This document shows, piece by piece, positions 24,838 through 34,250 of a DNA stretch of 64,000 nt; the first letter of the stretch is position 1; every line of letters begins with the position of its first letter. A program made the translations under genes and the position numbers. Under the pieces are notes generated by a model that was given only the letters and a program-made list of their open reading frames with translations, made no database searches and was not told where the DNA came from. Source of the stretch: a bacterium (GTDB lineage: Bacteria > Zhuqueibacterota > Zhuqueibacteria > Oleimicrobiales > Geothermoviventaceae); assembly GCA_028275345.1 (NCBI GenBank), contig JAPWUV010000003.1:186001-250000 (forward strand), read 5' to 3'.

Positions 24838-24862
24838 CATTTAACGGTCTTGCAGCTAAATT
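24834..24862 (+). promoter_or_regulatory. sigma-70-type promoter for the STAS gene
   Basis: TTGACA (24834-24839), a 17-base spacer and TAAATT (24857-24862) form a near-consensus promoter 48 bases before ATG 24911. The -35 box contains the TGA stop of the kinase/phosphatase gene (24835-24837), so the antagonist can be made independently. Confidence 0.75.
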
Positions 24863-24910
24863 GAGCCGGCCGTCTGCCATCGAAAGCGTTCTGCTCGGGA
24901 GATAAGGGGA

Positions 24911-25573
24911 ATGGAAGGGATCCAGCTGGCAGTTGAGAAGAAAGGGCCGAGGGAGGATATCGCGGTCATCAAGGTGGGGGGATACATCGACACCACCACA
25001 TCCTCGGAACTGGAGAACTCCCTCAAGGCGCTCATCGCGGCAGGGAACTACAACATCATCATCGACCTGAGCGACGTTGACTACATCAGCAGCGCAGGGT
25101 GGGGGATCTTTATCAGTGAGATCAAGAACCTCCGGGAGAAGGGCGGAGACCTCAAGCTGGTGGGGATGGTCCCCGATGTCTACGAGGTTTTTGAACTCCT
25201 CGAGTTCCATTACATTTTGAAGGCCTTCGACACGATCGAAGATGCAGTGCGCGATTTTGGCAAGGTGCCGCCGCCGGCTGGCTATTCCGAGGAGGGTTTG
25301 CAAGCGGCGCTAGGAGTGGTGCGCGAGGAGGGCAAGGCCAAGTCGCCTCGTGCGGAGAGGGAATCAGTTCCGGACGCACTGGCGGAGAAGATCCGCACCA
25401 TCGTCCGGGAAAAGCCCGATGCGAACGTGTGGACCATCAAGAAGGAACTGAACACCGCCCGGTTCGGCAATGTGAAAGTAGGGTTCCTGGCGCTGCGGAG
25501 GCTCCTGAAACAGTTGGATCTGGACACGAAACAGAAGCGTATGGAGTTCTTCTCCAAATCGGCCTCGTCGTGA
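24911..25573 (+). CDS. STAS anti-sigma factor antagonist with extra C-terminal domain
   Basis: The STAS domain (about 1-120 of 220 residues) contains IIIDLSDVDYISSAGWGIF, the segment that holds the phosphorylated serine in SpoIIAA/RsbV proteins; by alignment the second serine (residue 61) is the likely site. A linker of about 35 residues follows. The final segment (159-217) aligns without gaps to residues about 727-785 of the neighbouring kinase/phosphatase: KKELNTARFG against SEELNTERYG, with about 16 of 59 positions identical by hand count. Ordinary RsbV proteins end after the STAS domain. The protein should cycle between phosphorylated and free forms, with the fused kinase/phosphatase as its obvious partner. 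It has its own promoter and is followed by a strong terminator. Confidence 0.88.
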   Translation: MEGIQLAVEKKGPREDIAVIKVGGYIDTTTSSELENSLKALIAAGNYNIIIDLSDVDYISSAGWGIFISEIKNLREKGGDLKLVGMVPDVYEVFELLEFHYILKAFDTIEDAVRDFGKVPPPAGYSEEGLQAALGVVREEGKAKSPRAERESVPDALAEKIRTIVREKPDANVWTIKKELNTARFGNVKVGFLALRRLLKQLDLDTKQKRMEFFSKSASS

Positions 25574-25612
25574 GGGGTTTTGGAGCGCTTCCTCGGAATC
25601 GTGATATCCGCA

Positions 25613-25650
25613 GGAGAGGCCGACGCCCACGCGTCGGCCTCTCCCATTAT
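25613..25650 (+). terminator. Rho-independent terminator after the STAS gene
   Basis: GGAGAGGCCGACGC (25613-25626) pairs perfectly over 14 bp with GCGTCGGCCTCTCC (25631-25644) around the loop CCAC, then CATTATT follows. It ends the block that begins upstream at 7845. Confidence 0.8.
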
Positions 25651-25752
25651 TGGGGGACACTGCGGCAGGTGCGCGGCAGCTTGGGTGACCCCCATAGGAG
25701 CTCCTCCGGCTGGGCAAGTGCGTGGATCGGGCCTCTGTCGCCTTGCGAGCCG

Positions 25753-25781
25753 TTGATTTTGTGGCCAATTTTTGCTAACGT
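25753..25781 (+). promoter_or_regulatory. sigma-70-type promoter for icd
   Basis: TTGATT (25753-25758), a 17-base spacer and TAACGT (25776-25781) lie 70 bases before ATG 25851. The boxes closely resemble those at 2951-2979. Confidence 0.55.
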
Positions 25782-25850
25782 TTTGTGTGGAGAAGGGCTT
25801 GCGGGGCGCAGGCCCGCAGCGTGCGAGGGTAACCAGGGAGGAGGTGCGCG

Positions 25851-27107
25851 ATGGCGGGAGCGAATCCTTTCAACAGGGTGGAAAGTGGGCACAAGATCGA
25901 GGTCGTAGCTGGGAAGCTGCAAGTCCCGGACGATCCCATCATCCCGTTCATCGAGGGAGACGGGACCGGTCCGGACATCTGGCGTGCGGCCCGGATGGTC
26001 TTCGACGCGGCGGTGGAGAAAGCCTACAAGGGGCGGCGGCGGATCGTGTGGCACGAAATCTACGCCGGCGAGAAGGCGCAGAAACTCTACGGCGAAGTCC
26101 TGCCTCAGGAGACCATCGAGGCCATTCGGGAACACATTGTGGCGATCAAGGGACCCTTGACCACCCCGGTAGGTGGGGGCTACCGGAGCCTCAACGTGAC
26201 CCTCAGGCAGGTGTTGGATCTGTATGCCTGTGTGCGCCCGGTGAAATGGTATCGGGGGGTTCCCTCCCCGGTCAAACATCCCGAACTGCTGGACATCGTG
26301 GTCTTTCGCGAGAACACGGAGGACGTGTATGCTGGGATCGAGTGGCCCCAAGGGAGCCCCGAGGCAGAGAAAGTGCGTCAGTTCTTAGCCAAGGAGCTCA
26401 ACATCGAGATCCGCGAGGACTCCGGAATCGGGGTGAAGCCCATAAGCATCTATGGCACCAAGCGCCTCGTCCGGAAAGCCATCCAGTACGCCATCTCCCG
26501 CAAGCGCAAGAGCGTCACCCTGATGCATAAGGGCAACATCATGAAATACACGGAAGGGGCGTTCCGGGACTGGGGGTACCAGGTGGCGAAGGAGGAGTTC
26601 CCGGAGTACACGATTACCGAGGCGGAAGTGGCCGAGAAGTTCGGAGGGCAAGTCCCGGACGGTAAGATCGTCATAAAAGACCGCATCGCTGACAACATGT
26701 TCCAGCAGATCTTGACCCGGCCGGATGAGTACGACATCATCGCGACCCCGAACCTGAACGGCGATTATATCTCCGATGCGGCCGCGGCGCAGGTGGGGGG
26801 ACTGGGCATGGCCCCCGGCGCCAATATCGGAGACTTCGTCGCTCTCTTCGAGGCGACCCACGGCACCGCTCCCAAGTACGCTGGCCTCGACAAGGTGAAT
26901 CCCGGATCTCTCATCCTCAGCGGCGTCATGATGCTCCAGTACATTGGCTGGGACGAAGCCGCCACGCTGATCGAGGAAGCCCTGAGCGCCACCATCCAGC
27001 AAAAGCGCGTGACATACGATTTGGCGCGTCAGATGGAAGGGGCTACGGAGGTAAAGTGCTCGGAGTTCGGGGCGGCCATCGTGGAGAATATGGATCGGTT
27101 CGTGTAA
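25851..27107 (+). CDS. icd: isocitrate dehydrogenase (NADP-type)
   Basis: The enzyme oxidatively decarboxylates isocitrate to 2-oxoglutarate in the TCA cycle. At 418 residues it matches the dimeric bacterial form (E. coli Icd has 416). Visible motifs are [14 protein letters not shown] at the N-terminus, [13 protein letters not shown], which holds the active-site serine and arginines, [31 protein letters not shown], and the metal-binding [19 protein letters not shown], followed by [12 protein letters not shown]. The context of the last motif fits NADP rather than NAD preference, though I infer this from overall similarity. GGGAGGAGG precedes the ATG. It has its own promoter, and 129 bases separate it from obg. 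Confidence 0.95.
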   Translation: MAGANPFNRVESGHKIEVVAGKLQVPDDPIIPFIEGDGTGPDIWRAARMVFDAAVEKAYKGRRRIVWHEIYAGEKAQKLYGEVLPQETIEAIREHIVAIKGPLTTPVGGGYRSLNVTLRQVLDLYACVRPVKWYRGVPSPVKHPELLDIVVFRENTEDVYAGIEWPQGSPEAEKVRQFLAKELNIEIREDSGIGVKPISIYGTKRLVRKAIQYAISRKRKSVTLMHKGNIMKYTEGAFRDWGYQVAKEEFPEYTITEAEVAEKFGGQVPDGKIVIKDRIADNMFQQILTRPDEYDIIATPNLNGDYISDAAAAQVGGLGMAPGANIGDFVALFEATHGTAPKYAGLDKVNPGSLILSGVMMLQYIGWDEAATLIEEALSATIQQKRVTYDLARQMEGATEVKCSEFGAAIVENMDRFV

Positions 27108-27233
27108 GCTGGTTCGGTCGGTTTGCGGGCCGCCCTGGGCGTAACAACGGTTGACCTCGCCGGGGTGAAAAACCTTCTTCCGCTCACAGGCAAGCCGGTC
27201 GGAGGCACGGGATAAGGGAGACCCAGCGGGTAG

Positions 27234-28250
<1,017 letters not shown>

Positions 28251-28256
28251 AGGTCG

Positions 28257-29348
28257 ATGGTTGACGTGGAGGCTCTGCTCACCCTGCTTTCCGTGCCGGG
28301 GCTGGGTCCGAGGCGGGTGTTGGCCCTGGTGGGCAAACTCGGCTCCCCAGAGGTTGTGCTGGGCGCCAGCATCTCGGAGCTGTGTCGCGTCGACGGGATC
28401 GACGTGACCATGGCGCAAAGGACCAAGACCCAGGCAGACCGGGAGTTCGCCAGGGACCAGGTGCGGCGTGCGGAGCGTCTCGGGGTAGAGTTCCTGACCT
28501 ACTGGCATCCCTCCTATCCCCGCGCACTGAAGCAGATTCCGGATCCTCCTCCCCTCCTCTATTGCCGGGGAAGTCTGGCCGGCGAAAAGGAGACTTACCT
28601 GGCCGTGGTGGGGACTCGAACTCCCACCTCCTACGGGCGGGTGATGGCTGAGAAGCTATGCCGCGAGTTGGCGGAGCGCGGCGTGACCATCGTGAGCGGT
28701 CTGGCGCGTGGCGTGGACACCATTGCGCATCGCGCTGCTCTGCGCGCCGGCGGCCGCACTGTGGCAGTGCTGGGAAGCGGACTGGACGTGATCTATCCCA
28801 GCGAGAACACTGACCTGGCGCGGAAGATTGCGAGCCAGGGAGCCCTCTTGTCGGAACTCCCCCTCGGGACGAAGCCGGACGCTCCGAATTTCCCGCGCCG
28901 TAACCGGATCATCGCGGGCATGTGTGTCGGCACCCTGGTGGTGGAGGCGGGAGAGGAGAGCGGAGCTTTGATCACGGCGCGCTACGCGCTTGAGCAGAAC
29001 CGGGAGGTCTTTGCGGTTCCAGGGAATGTGACGAGCGAGAAGAGCCGCGGCACGAACCGGCTCATCAAAGATGGGGCGAAGCTGGTGGAGTCGGCTGACG
29101 ACATCCTCGACGAGATCCGTCCTCAGCTCCCCAGCCTCCTACGCGAGGTTCGGCGGGAGCCCCCGCAACCGCCGCTTTCGGGACTGGAGAAGAAGGTTTT
29201 CGACGCACTGTCTGGCGAACCCAAACACATCGACACGCTGGCGGCGGAAGTGGGGGAGGATCCGGGCCGCGTGCTGGCAGCGCTGCTGTCCCTCGAACTG
29301 AAGAATCTGGTGACCCAGCTTACGGGGAAGTACTTTGTCCGCGCATGA
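28257..29348 (+). CDS. dprA: DNA-processing protein DprA
   Basis: DprA binds incoming single-stranded DNA during natural transformation and loads RecA. The 363-residue protein has an N-terminal SAM-like region (LLSVPGLGPRRVLALVGKLG). The Rossmann-like core follows (about 105-300) with AVVGTRTPTSYG, VSGLARGVDTIAHRAAL, AVLGSGLDVIYPSEN and FPRRNRIIAGM. A winged-helix DML1-like end (about 310-363, SGLEKKVFDALSGEPKHID) completes it. Nothing is missing. No other competence gene is in the window, and dprA is also widespread in species not known to be transformable. Confidence 0.95.
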   Translation: MVDVEALLTLLSVPGLGPRRVLALVGKLGSPEVVLGASISELCRVDGIDVTMAQRTKTQADREFARDQVRRAERLGVEFLTYWHPSYPRALKQIPDPPPLLYCRGSLAGEKETYLAVVGTRTPTSYGRVMAEKLCRELAERGVTIVSGLARGVDTIAHRAALRAGGRTVAVLGSGLDVIYPSENTDLARKIASQGALLSELPLGTKPDAPNFPRRNRIIAGMCVGTLVVEAGEESGALITARYALEQNREVFAVPGNVTSEKSRGTNRLIKDGAKLVESADDILDEIRPQLPSLLREVRREPPQPPLSGLEKKVFDALSGEPKHIDTLAAEVGEDPGRVLAALLSLELKNLVTQLTGKYFVRA

Positions 29349-30501
29349 GGCAAAGGTCGGCGGACCCTCATCGGTTTTGAGCCGCGACCAGATCGTCTTC
29401 GCCGCAGCCCTTTCGGACTACAATTCCAGCGCAGTCGAGCAGGCGGTCGCCGACCTGCTGGAGGAGTGTCTGAGGGAGGAAGATCTCATCCGGCCGGGGA
29501 TGACCGTCCTCATCAAGCCCAACATGCTCTCGGACCGGACGCCCGAAAGCGCAGTGACGACGCATCCCGCTATACTCGAAGCGGCAGTGCGGTTCGTCCA
29601 GCGGAGGGGGGCAAAGGCCGTCATTGGGGATAGCCCACCTCAGCTGCGGGGCTCGATCCGAAGATTCTGGGAAAAGACTGGTTTCCTCGGGGTCGCAGAG
29701 CGCACCGGAGCCGAGCTGGTCCGATTCGAAACGGATGGCATCGCGGAGATTGTGAGCGGCGGGTACCGTTTCCATGTGAGCCAGTGGGTGACCCGGAAAG
29801 CGGACCTAATTGTGAACCTCCCCAAGTTGAAAACGCACAATCTGACGCTTCTCACCGGGGCGGTGAAGAACATGTTCGGTTGCCTCCCGGGCGGGGAAAA
29901 GACGAACTGGCATCGTTTCGCGCTTCATCCCGACGATTTCGCTCGCGTCCTGGTGGAGTTGTACCGAGTCACGCGTCCCGCAATTACCCTGCTCGACGGG
30001 ATCACCGCCATGGCCGGGAATGGCCCCGCCAATGGGGAGGTGGTGCATCCCGGCGTGCTCCTGGCCTCGCGGGATGGGCTTGCGGTGGATCTGGCGGCCG
30101 CGGCCGTTTTGGGCTTTCGTCCGCTCGAGATCGCCACGAACCGCATCGGCGTGGAGCTTGGCCTCGGGCATGCTGGGTTTGAGCGTGTCGACGTCGGGGG
30201 CAAGGTGGGAACATTTCCGCTGGGACGTTATCCACTTCCCAGCAATCGCATGTTGCGCCAGCTTCCGCGGCCGGCCCTGCGTTTCTTTGGAAAACAGCTT
30301 TGGATCCACCCAGGGGTGGACGCGAAGAAGTGTACTGGATGCGGCATCTGCGCCCGCGGCTGCCCAATGGGAGCGATCTCAATGCATGGCCTGCCCAGAT
30401 TCCGATACGATCTTTGCATCGACTGTTGGTGCTGCGCGGAATCCTGCCCGGAAGGCGCGATCATCGTGCGGCGCAGTTGGTTCGCGAGGATTGCGACGTG
30501 A
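29335..30501 (+). CDS. DUF362 protein with two 4Fe-4S clusters
   Basis: This 388-residue protein combines a DUF362 domain (about 15-290; TVLIKPNMLSDR, HPAILEAAVRFVQRRGAK, NLPKLKTHNLTLLTGAVKNM) with a ferredoxin module at the C-terminus. Two cluster motifs are complete: CTGCGICARGCP and CIDCWCCAESCP. DUF362 proteins are predicted redox or radical-associated proteins; the substrate is unknown. The TTG at 29335 overlaps dprA by 14 bases and has GGGGAAG nearby; a second in-frame TTG at 29377 is an alternative. The stop overlaps the next start as GTGA, so the methyltransferase is translationally coupled to it. Confidence 0.85.
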   Translation: MSAHEAKVGGPSSVLSRDQIVFAAALSDYNSSAVEQAVADLLEECLREEDLIRPGMTVLIKPNMLSDRTPESAVTTHPAILEAAVRFVQRRGAKAVIGDSPPQLRGSIRRFWEKTGFLGVAERTGAELVRFETDGIAEIVSGGYRFHVSQWVTRKADLIVNLPKLKTHNLTLLTGAVKNMFGCLPGGEKTNWHRFALHPDDFARVLVELYRVTRPAITLLDGITAMAGNGPANGEVVHPGVLLASRDGLAVDLAAAAVLGFRPLEIATNRIGVELGLGHAGFERVDVGGKVGTFPLGRYPLPSNRMLRQLPRPALRFFGKQLWIHPGVDAKKCTGCGICARGCPMGAISMHGLPRFRYDLCIDCWCCAESCPEGAIIVRRSWFARIAT

Positions 30502-31262
30502 CCCTGCGGTGCAGGACATTGGCAGGAAGGAGGTGGCCCCGCTTCAGGGCGGGAAAGCGGCGCGAGGGCCCCGAGTTTGGCCAAGGCGAAGAGGCCCGTT
30601 CCGGAAGTTCCCCGGGGCGTGGGGAACGAACGAAGTGGGACCGGGGAGCACGATGGCTCCTCGCCGCGCGAAGGGTTTTTCCGGCGTCGGCGGTTCGCAA
30701 GGGCGAGCTGAGGCAAGTTCGAGGCTTGCTAATCCAGCTCGCCCAGCCTCGAGTCTGGCTCGATCTCGGGTGCGGCGACGGAGCCGTCTTCGGGGTGGTC
30801 GACTGGTCCTCGATTCGTGTAGGGGTGGATTGGAGCCGGAGGATGGCCGAGGGTGCGGGGAGACGAGAAGCGCGGGTAGTCGTGGCAGACGTGCGGGCCC
30901 TTCCCTTCCGCGCCGGCTCCGCGGACCTGGTCACTGCCCTTGGGGTGAGTGAGTACGTCCCCGACCAATCGCGCCTGTGGCGCGAGATCTCACGGGTCCT
31001 GTGCCCCGGAGGCCATGCCGTGGTGACCATCAGCCCTCGCTCTGGCTTGAATCGGATGCGCAGAGTTTGGGGCATGCCCCTGTATCTGCGAACGCCAGGG
31101 GAAGTGGGCACGGAGTGGGACGGCGCTGGCTTGCAGTTTTTGGAGGGCAAGAGCACGACGCTTCAGTGGATTGCCCTCCTTCGCAAACCAGCGACTCCAA
31201 ATCCAACGCAGGGAGGGCGCAACGTTGTTCCGCGAGTTTCTACAAAGGCTGAGGAGCCCTGA
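30498..31262 (+). CDS. class I SAM-dependent methyltransferase
   Basis: The 254-residue product has an arginine-rich first 80 residues that I do not recognise. A Rossmann-fold methyltransferase follows: motif I VWLDLGCGDGAVF, the acidic loop VVVADVRALPFRAGSADLV, and the post-motif ISRVLCPGGHAVVTISP. This arrangement belongs to the UbiE/Methyltransf_11 group, which methylates small molecules or lipids. The GTG at 30498 overlaps the DUF362 stop and has GAGGA eight bases upstream; an in-frame opening from 30300 would lie inside the DUF362 gene and is rejected. The C-terminus overlaps the PAP2 gene by 38 bases. Given its neighbours, a lipid substrate is a reasonable guess, not shown. Confidence 0.75.
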   Translation: MTLRCRTLAGRRWPRFRAGKRREGPEFGQGEEARSGSSPGRGERTKWDRGARWLLAARRVFPASAVRKGELRQVRGLLIQLAQPRVWLDLGCGDGAVFGVVDWSSIRVGVDWSRRMAEGAGRREARVVVADVRALPFRAGSADLVTALGVSEYVPDQSRLWREISRVLCPGGHAVVTISPRSGLNRMRRVWGMPLYLRTPGEVGTEWDGAGLQFLEGKSTTLQWIALLRKPATPNPTQGGRNVVPRVSTKAEEP

Positions 31263-32253
31263 CCAGCGGTGGAGGGTGTACGTCCTCGTCGCGGTGGTGG
31301 TGTACCTGGTGCTCGTGAACCAGGCGATCCGGGTGCGACCTGACCACGTGTTCCTGGCTCTACTGGCGATTTCCTTGCTTTTCGGCAAGGAGCGAAGCAA
31401 GCGATTCCTTGTGGACTGGTCCCCCTTCGTTTTGTTCTGGATAGCATATGACATGATGCGAGGGATTGTGGATAATCTGCGCGGCTTTGTTCACACCGTT
31501 GCCCCGTACCGATGGGAGCACGCCCTTTTCAGCTGGGCTTTCGGTGGGCAGATTCCCTGCTTTTTCTTCCAGGATTGGCAGCTGCGGTGGCAGGGGGCTG
31601 TGTTGAAGTCACTGCTGGATGCGTCGGGTGGACTCTTCTACACCTTGCATTTCGGATTGCCCCTGCTCCTGGGCTGGGTGTTTTGGCATACTTTGGACGA
31701 GAGGGACAACTTTTATCGATTCGTCTGGACCCTAACCGTGCTGAATTTCTCAGCCCTCACCACATTCCTGCTTTTCCCGGCTGCCCCTCCGTGGTACGTA
31801 TACCACGAAGGGTTCGCGCAGCCTCCTCCGACCAGCTACTGGGGGCTCGGGGCCGGTTCGCTGATTAACGTGGACCGAATGCTGAAGGTGAAATTCTTCC
31901 AGACCCTGTGGGGCGGCTTCAATCCCAATCATTTCGCGGCGGTTCCCTCGCTGCATGGAGCGTACCCGCTGGTCATCAGTTTCTTCACCTACCGCCGGTT
32001 TCGGCGTGGCCTCCTGCCGCTGGCCCTTTACCCCGCGGGCGTCTGGTTCTCAGCGGTTTATCTGAATCAGCACTACATCGTCGACCTGCTGATCGGCCTG
32101 GTGTACGCGGTCTTCGCCTTCTTGATCACGGATCGGGTGTTGATGCCTAAGGTATTCCTTCGAACGATCTTGCGCCGAGGCTTCGTGGGGGACGATGTTT
32201 CCGCCACGCAGCGGAAGATGCCCGTCGGTGCTTTGCCGAGGGGCGCGTCATGA
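31225..32253 (+). CDS. PAP2-superfamily membrane enzyme, inositol phosphorylceramide synthase-like
   Basis: This 342-residue integral membrane protein has about six hydrophobic helices. Its PAP2_3-type active site includes AVPSLHGAYPLVI in one helix pair and NQHYIVDLLIG in the next, supplying the two catalytic histidines and the aspartate. In eukaryotic Aur1 and in bacterial relatives this fold moves a phospho-headgroup between lipids; other members are lipid phosphatases. TTG 31225 has GGGAGG eight bases upstream and is preferred over the in-frame ATG at 31171. It overlaps the methyltransferase and ends as ATGA with fabH, so it belongs to one translated chain. The lipid substrate cannot be read from sequence. 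Confidence 0.8.
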   Translation: MFREFLQRLRSPDQRWRVYVLVAVVVYLVLVNQAIRVRPDHVFLALLAISLLFGKERSKRFLVDWSPFVLFWIAYDMMRGIVDNLRGFVHTVAPYRWEHALFSWAFGGQIPCFFFQDWQLRWQGAVLKSLLDASGGLFYTLHFGLPLLLGWVFWHTLDERDNFYRFVWTLTVLNFSALTTFLLFPAAPPWYVYHEGFAQPPPTSYWGLGAGSLINVDRMLKVKFFQTLWGGFNPNHFAAVPSLHGAYPLVISFFTYRRFRRGLLPLALYPAGVWFSAVYLNQHYIVDLLIGLVYAVFAFLITDRVLMPKVFLRTILRRGFVGDDVSATQRKMPVGALPRGAS

Positions 32254-33239
32254 GGCGGGCGAGGATCACGGGCACGGGGATGTACGTGCCACCGAGGGTG
32301 GTCACTAACGCCGAGCTGGAAGCGCTGCTTGGGACTACAGACACGTGGATCGTGGAGCGGACGGGTATCCGGGAACGGCGATGGGCGGACGACGGGGTGG
32401 GGGCATCCGACCTGGCCGTTGAGGCAAGCCGGCAAGCCCTGGAACGGGCTGGGATCCGGCCTGAGGATGTGGACCTAGTCGTCTTCGCCACGCTCAGCCC
32501 CGACTACCCGATCCCAGGTTGCGGCCCGCTGCTTCAAGCGAAGCTGGGTTTACCGCCGGTGGCCGCGATCGACATCCGCAATCAATGCAGCGGTTTCGTC
32601 TACGGCATAGTGGTGGCGGATCAGTTCATTCGGACAGGAGCTTGCCAGAAGGCCCTTGTGGTGGGGGCCGAGGTTCAGTCCTCAGGACTGGATCTCAGCC
32701 CCCGGGGACGTGACATGTCGGTCCTCTTTGGCGATGGTGCCGGCGCGGTGATTCTGGAAGCCACGGAAGAGGAACGGGGGGTCCTCGGCTTCGCCCTCCA
32801 CACGGATGGTCAGTACGCTTTCCACCTCTGGCTGGAAGATCCCGGAAGCCGGAAGCGGCCCCGTCTCACGCCGGAGATGATCGAGCGGGGCTCGATCTAT
32901 CCGAAGATGAATGGGCGCGAGGTCTTCCGGCACGCGGTGCTTCGCTTCCCGGAGGTGATTCTGGAGGCTTTGGCTGCAGCGGGACTGAGTGTGGAGGACG
33001 TCGATCTCGTCGTCCCGCATCAGGCCAATCAGAGGATCACCGAAGCGGTGGCGGCTCGGCTCGGGCTCGAAGGAAAGGTGTACAGCAATATTGCGCGCTA
33101 CGGAAATACGACGGCGGCCTCCATCCCCATGGCCCTGCATGAAGCCCTGATGGAGGGCAGGATCCGGGACGGCGATGTCGTTGTGCTGGCGTCCTTTGGG
33201 GCCGGGTTTTCCTGGGGGGCCGTGGTCTTGCGCTGGTGA
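32250..33239 (+). CDS. fabH: 3-oxoacyl-ACP synthase III (FabH)
   Basis: FabH starts fatty-acid synthesis by condensing an acyl-CoA with malonyl-ACP. At 329 residues it has normal length. The catalytic triad is in place: Cys113 in DIRNQCSGFVYG, His257 in PHQANQRI and Asn286 in YGNTTAAS. RYGNTTAASIPMAL and TDTWIVERTGIRERR are family signatures. The ATG shares bases with the PAP2 stop. Because the neighbours are lipid-modifying enzymes rather than the usual fab cluster, it could be a specialised FabH choosing unusual starters. The lpxH-like gene starts 9 bases downstream. Confidence 0.93.
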   Translation: MRRARITGTGMYVPPRVVTNAELEALLGTTDTWIVERTGIRERRWADDGVGASDLAVEASRQALERAGIRPEDVDLVVFATLSPDYPIPGCGPLLQAKLGLPPVAAIDIRNQCSGFVYGIVVADQFIRTGACQKALVVGAEVQSSGLDLSPRGRDMSVLFGDGAGAVILEATEEERGVLGFALHTDGQYAFHLWLEDPGSRKRPRLTPEMIERGSIYPKMNGREVFRHAVLRFPEVILEALAAAGLSVEDVDLVVPHQANQRITEAVAARLGLEGKVYSNIARYGNTTAASIPMALHEALMEGRIRDGDVVVLASFGAGFSWGAVVLRW

Positions 33240-33248
33240 GATGAAAGC

Positions 33249-34091
33249 GTGGCAAGAAGGATCGACAAGGAAAGTGGACAGGCGCCGGACCGGGAGAGAA
33301 TGCTCTTCCTGAGCGATGCCCATCTGGGCGAGGGAGGTCTGGAGGAAGAGTTGCGAAAAGAGGAGGTTCTTCTCTCCTTCTTGAGGAGTTTGGATCCGTG
33401 GCAGGACCGTCTTGTCATTTGCGGGGATCTCTTCGACTTCTGGTACGAGTACAAGTACGTCGTGGCAGCGGAGCATTTTCGGGTCATAGCCGTCCTGGCA
33501 GAACAAGTGGAGAAGGGCTTGGCTGTGGACTACGTGGCCGGCAATCACGATTTCTGGATGCGGGATTTTTTTCCGAAAAGGTTGGGAATTCCCGTACATC
33601 GGCATGCGGCCACGCTCCAGCACGGCACGCTCCGCATCTATGCAAGCCACGGCGATGGCCTCCGAAGGGATGACCGGGGGTACCGGCTGCTTAAACGAGT
33701 CCTCCAGAACCGGGTGAACATCGCGCTCTTCCGGTGGGTCCATCCGGACCTGGGATACGCCTTCGCCCATTGGGTGGCGGGTTTGAGTCGCAAGCGAGAT
33801 GCGCATCCCTACAGGGAGCTGGACGACTCGGACTACATCCGGCATGCGGACAGTCTGTTGGCCTCGGGCTACGACGTGGTTGTCCTGGCCCACACGCACA
33901 AGCGAAGGCTGCTGCAGCGGGAGAAGGGCATCTTCCTGAATCCGGGGGAGTGGCTTTCCGAATTCACTTTCGGGGAACTTCGAGGGAACGTCGCCTCGTT
34001 GAAAAAATGGCTTTTTGAATCAGGCCGGGCTGGGAGGGCGGAAACTCTGGAAACCCTCCCGGTGAGAGCTCGTACCGAAGTGAGCCGCTGA
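33249..34091 (+). CDS. UDP-2,3-diacylglucosamine diphosphatase-like metallophosphoesterase
   Basis: This calcineurin-like phosphoesterase resembles LpxH, which cleaves UDP-2,3-diacylglucosamine to lipid X in lipid A synthesis. All metal motifs are present in order: LSDAHLG, GDLFDFW, AGNHDFW, SHGDG and LAHTHKRRL. The length (280 residues) exceeds E. coli LpxH (240), mostly through a longer helical insert with RKRDAHPYRELDDSDY. GTG 33249 has a GGTGAG eight bases away that overlaps the fabH stop. ATG 33300, right before the first strand, is an alternative giving 263 residues. It may be LpxH itself or a related pyrophosphatase. Confidence 0.8.
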   Translation: MARRIDKESGQAPDRERMLFLSDAHLGEGGLEEELRKEEVLLSFLRSLDPWQDRLVICGDLFDFWYEYKYVVAAEHFRVIAVLAEQVEKGLAVDYVAGNHDFWMRDFFPKRLGIPVHRHAATLQHGTLRIYASHGDGLRRDDRGYRLLKRVLQNRVNIALFRWVHPDLGYAFAHWVAGLSRKRDAHPYRELDDSDYIRHADSLLASGYDVVVLAHTHKRRLLQREKGIFLNPGEWLSEFTFGELRGNVASLKKWLFESGRAGRAETLETLPVRARTEVSR

Positions 34092-34250
34092 TGCTGCGGG
34101 CCGACTACCTCGCTCGGATCTGGTGTAGGGCCCCAGGACGGGAGCGCGTGGGCGGCAGAGGGGCTCCTTCCTGAACACGGGACGGGCTGAGTTCCGAGGA
34201 GGCGAGGCTTTTTATTCTGCACTGCTAAAGGATACCAAAGTCTGGGAGCG

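Noticed and set aside
23200-24840. 546-residue minus-strand frame opposite the kinase/phosphatase
   Set aside because: It is leucine- and arginine-rich from antisense of the acidic linker, with no signal or fold.
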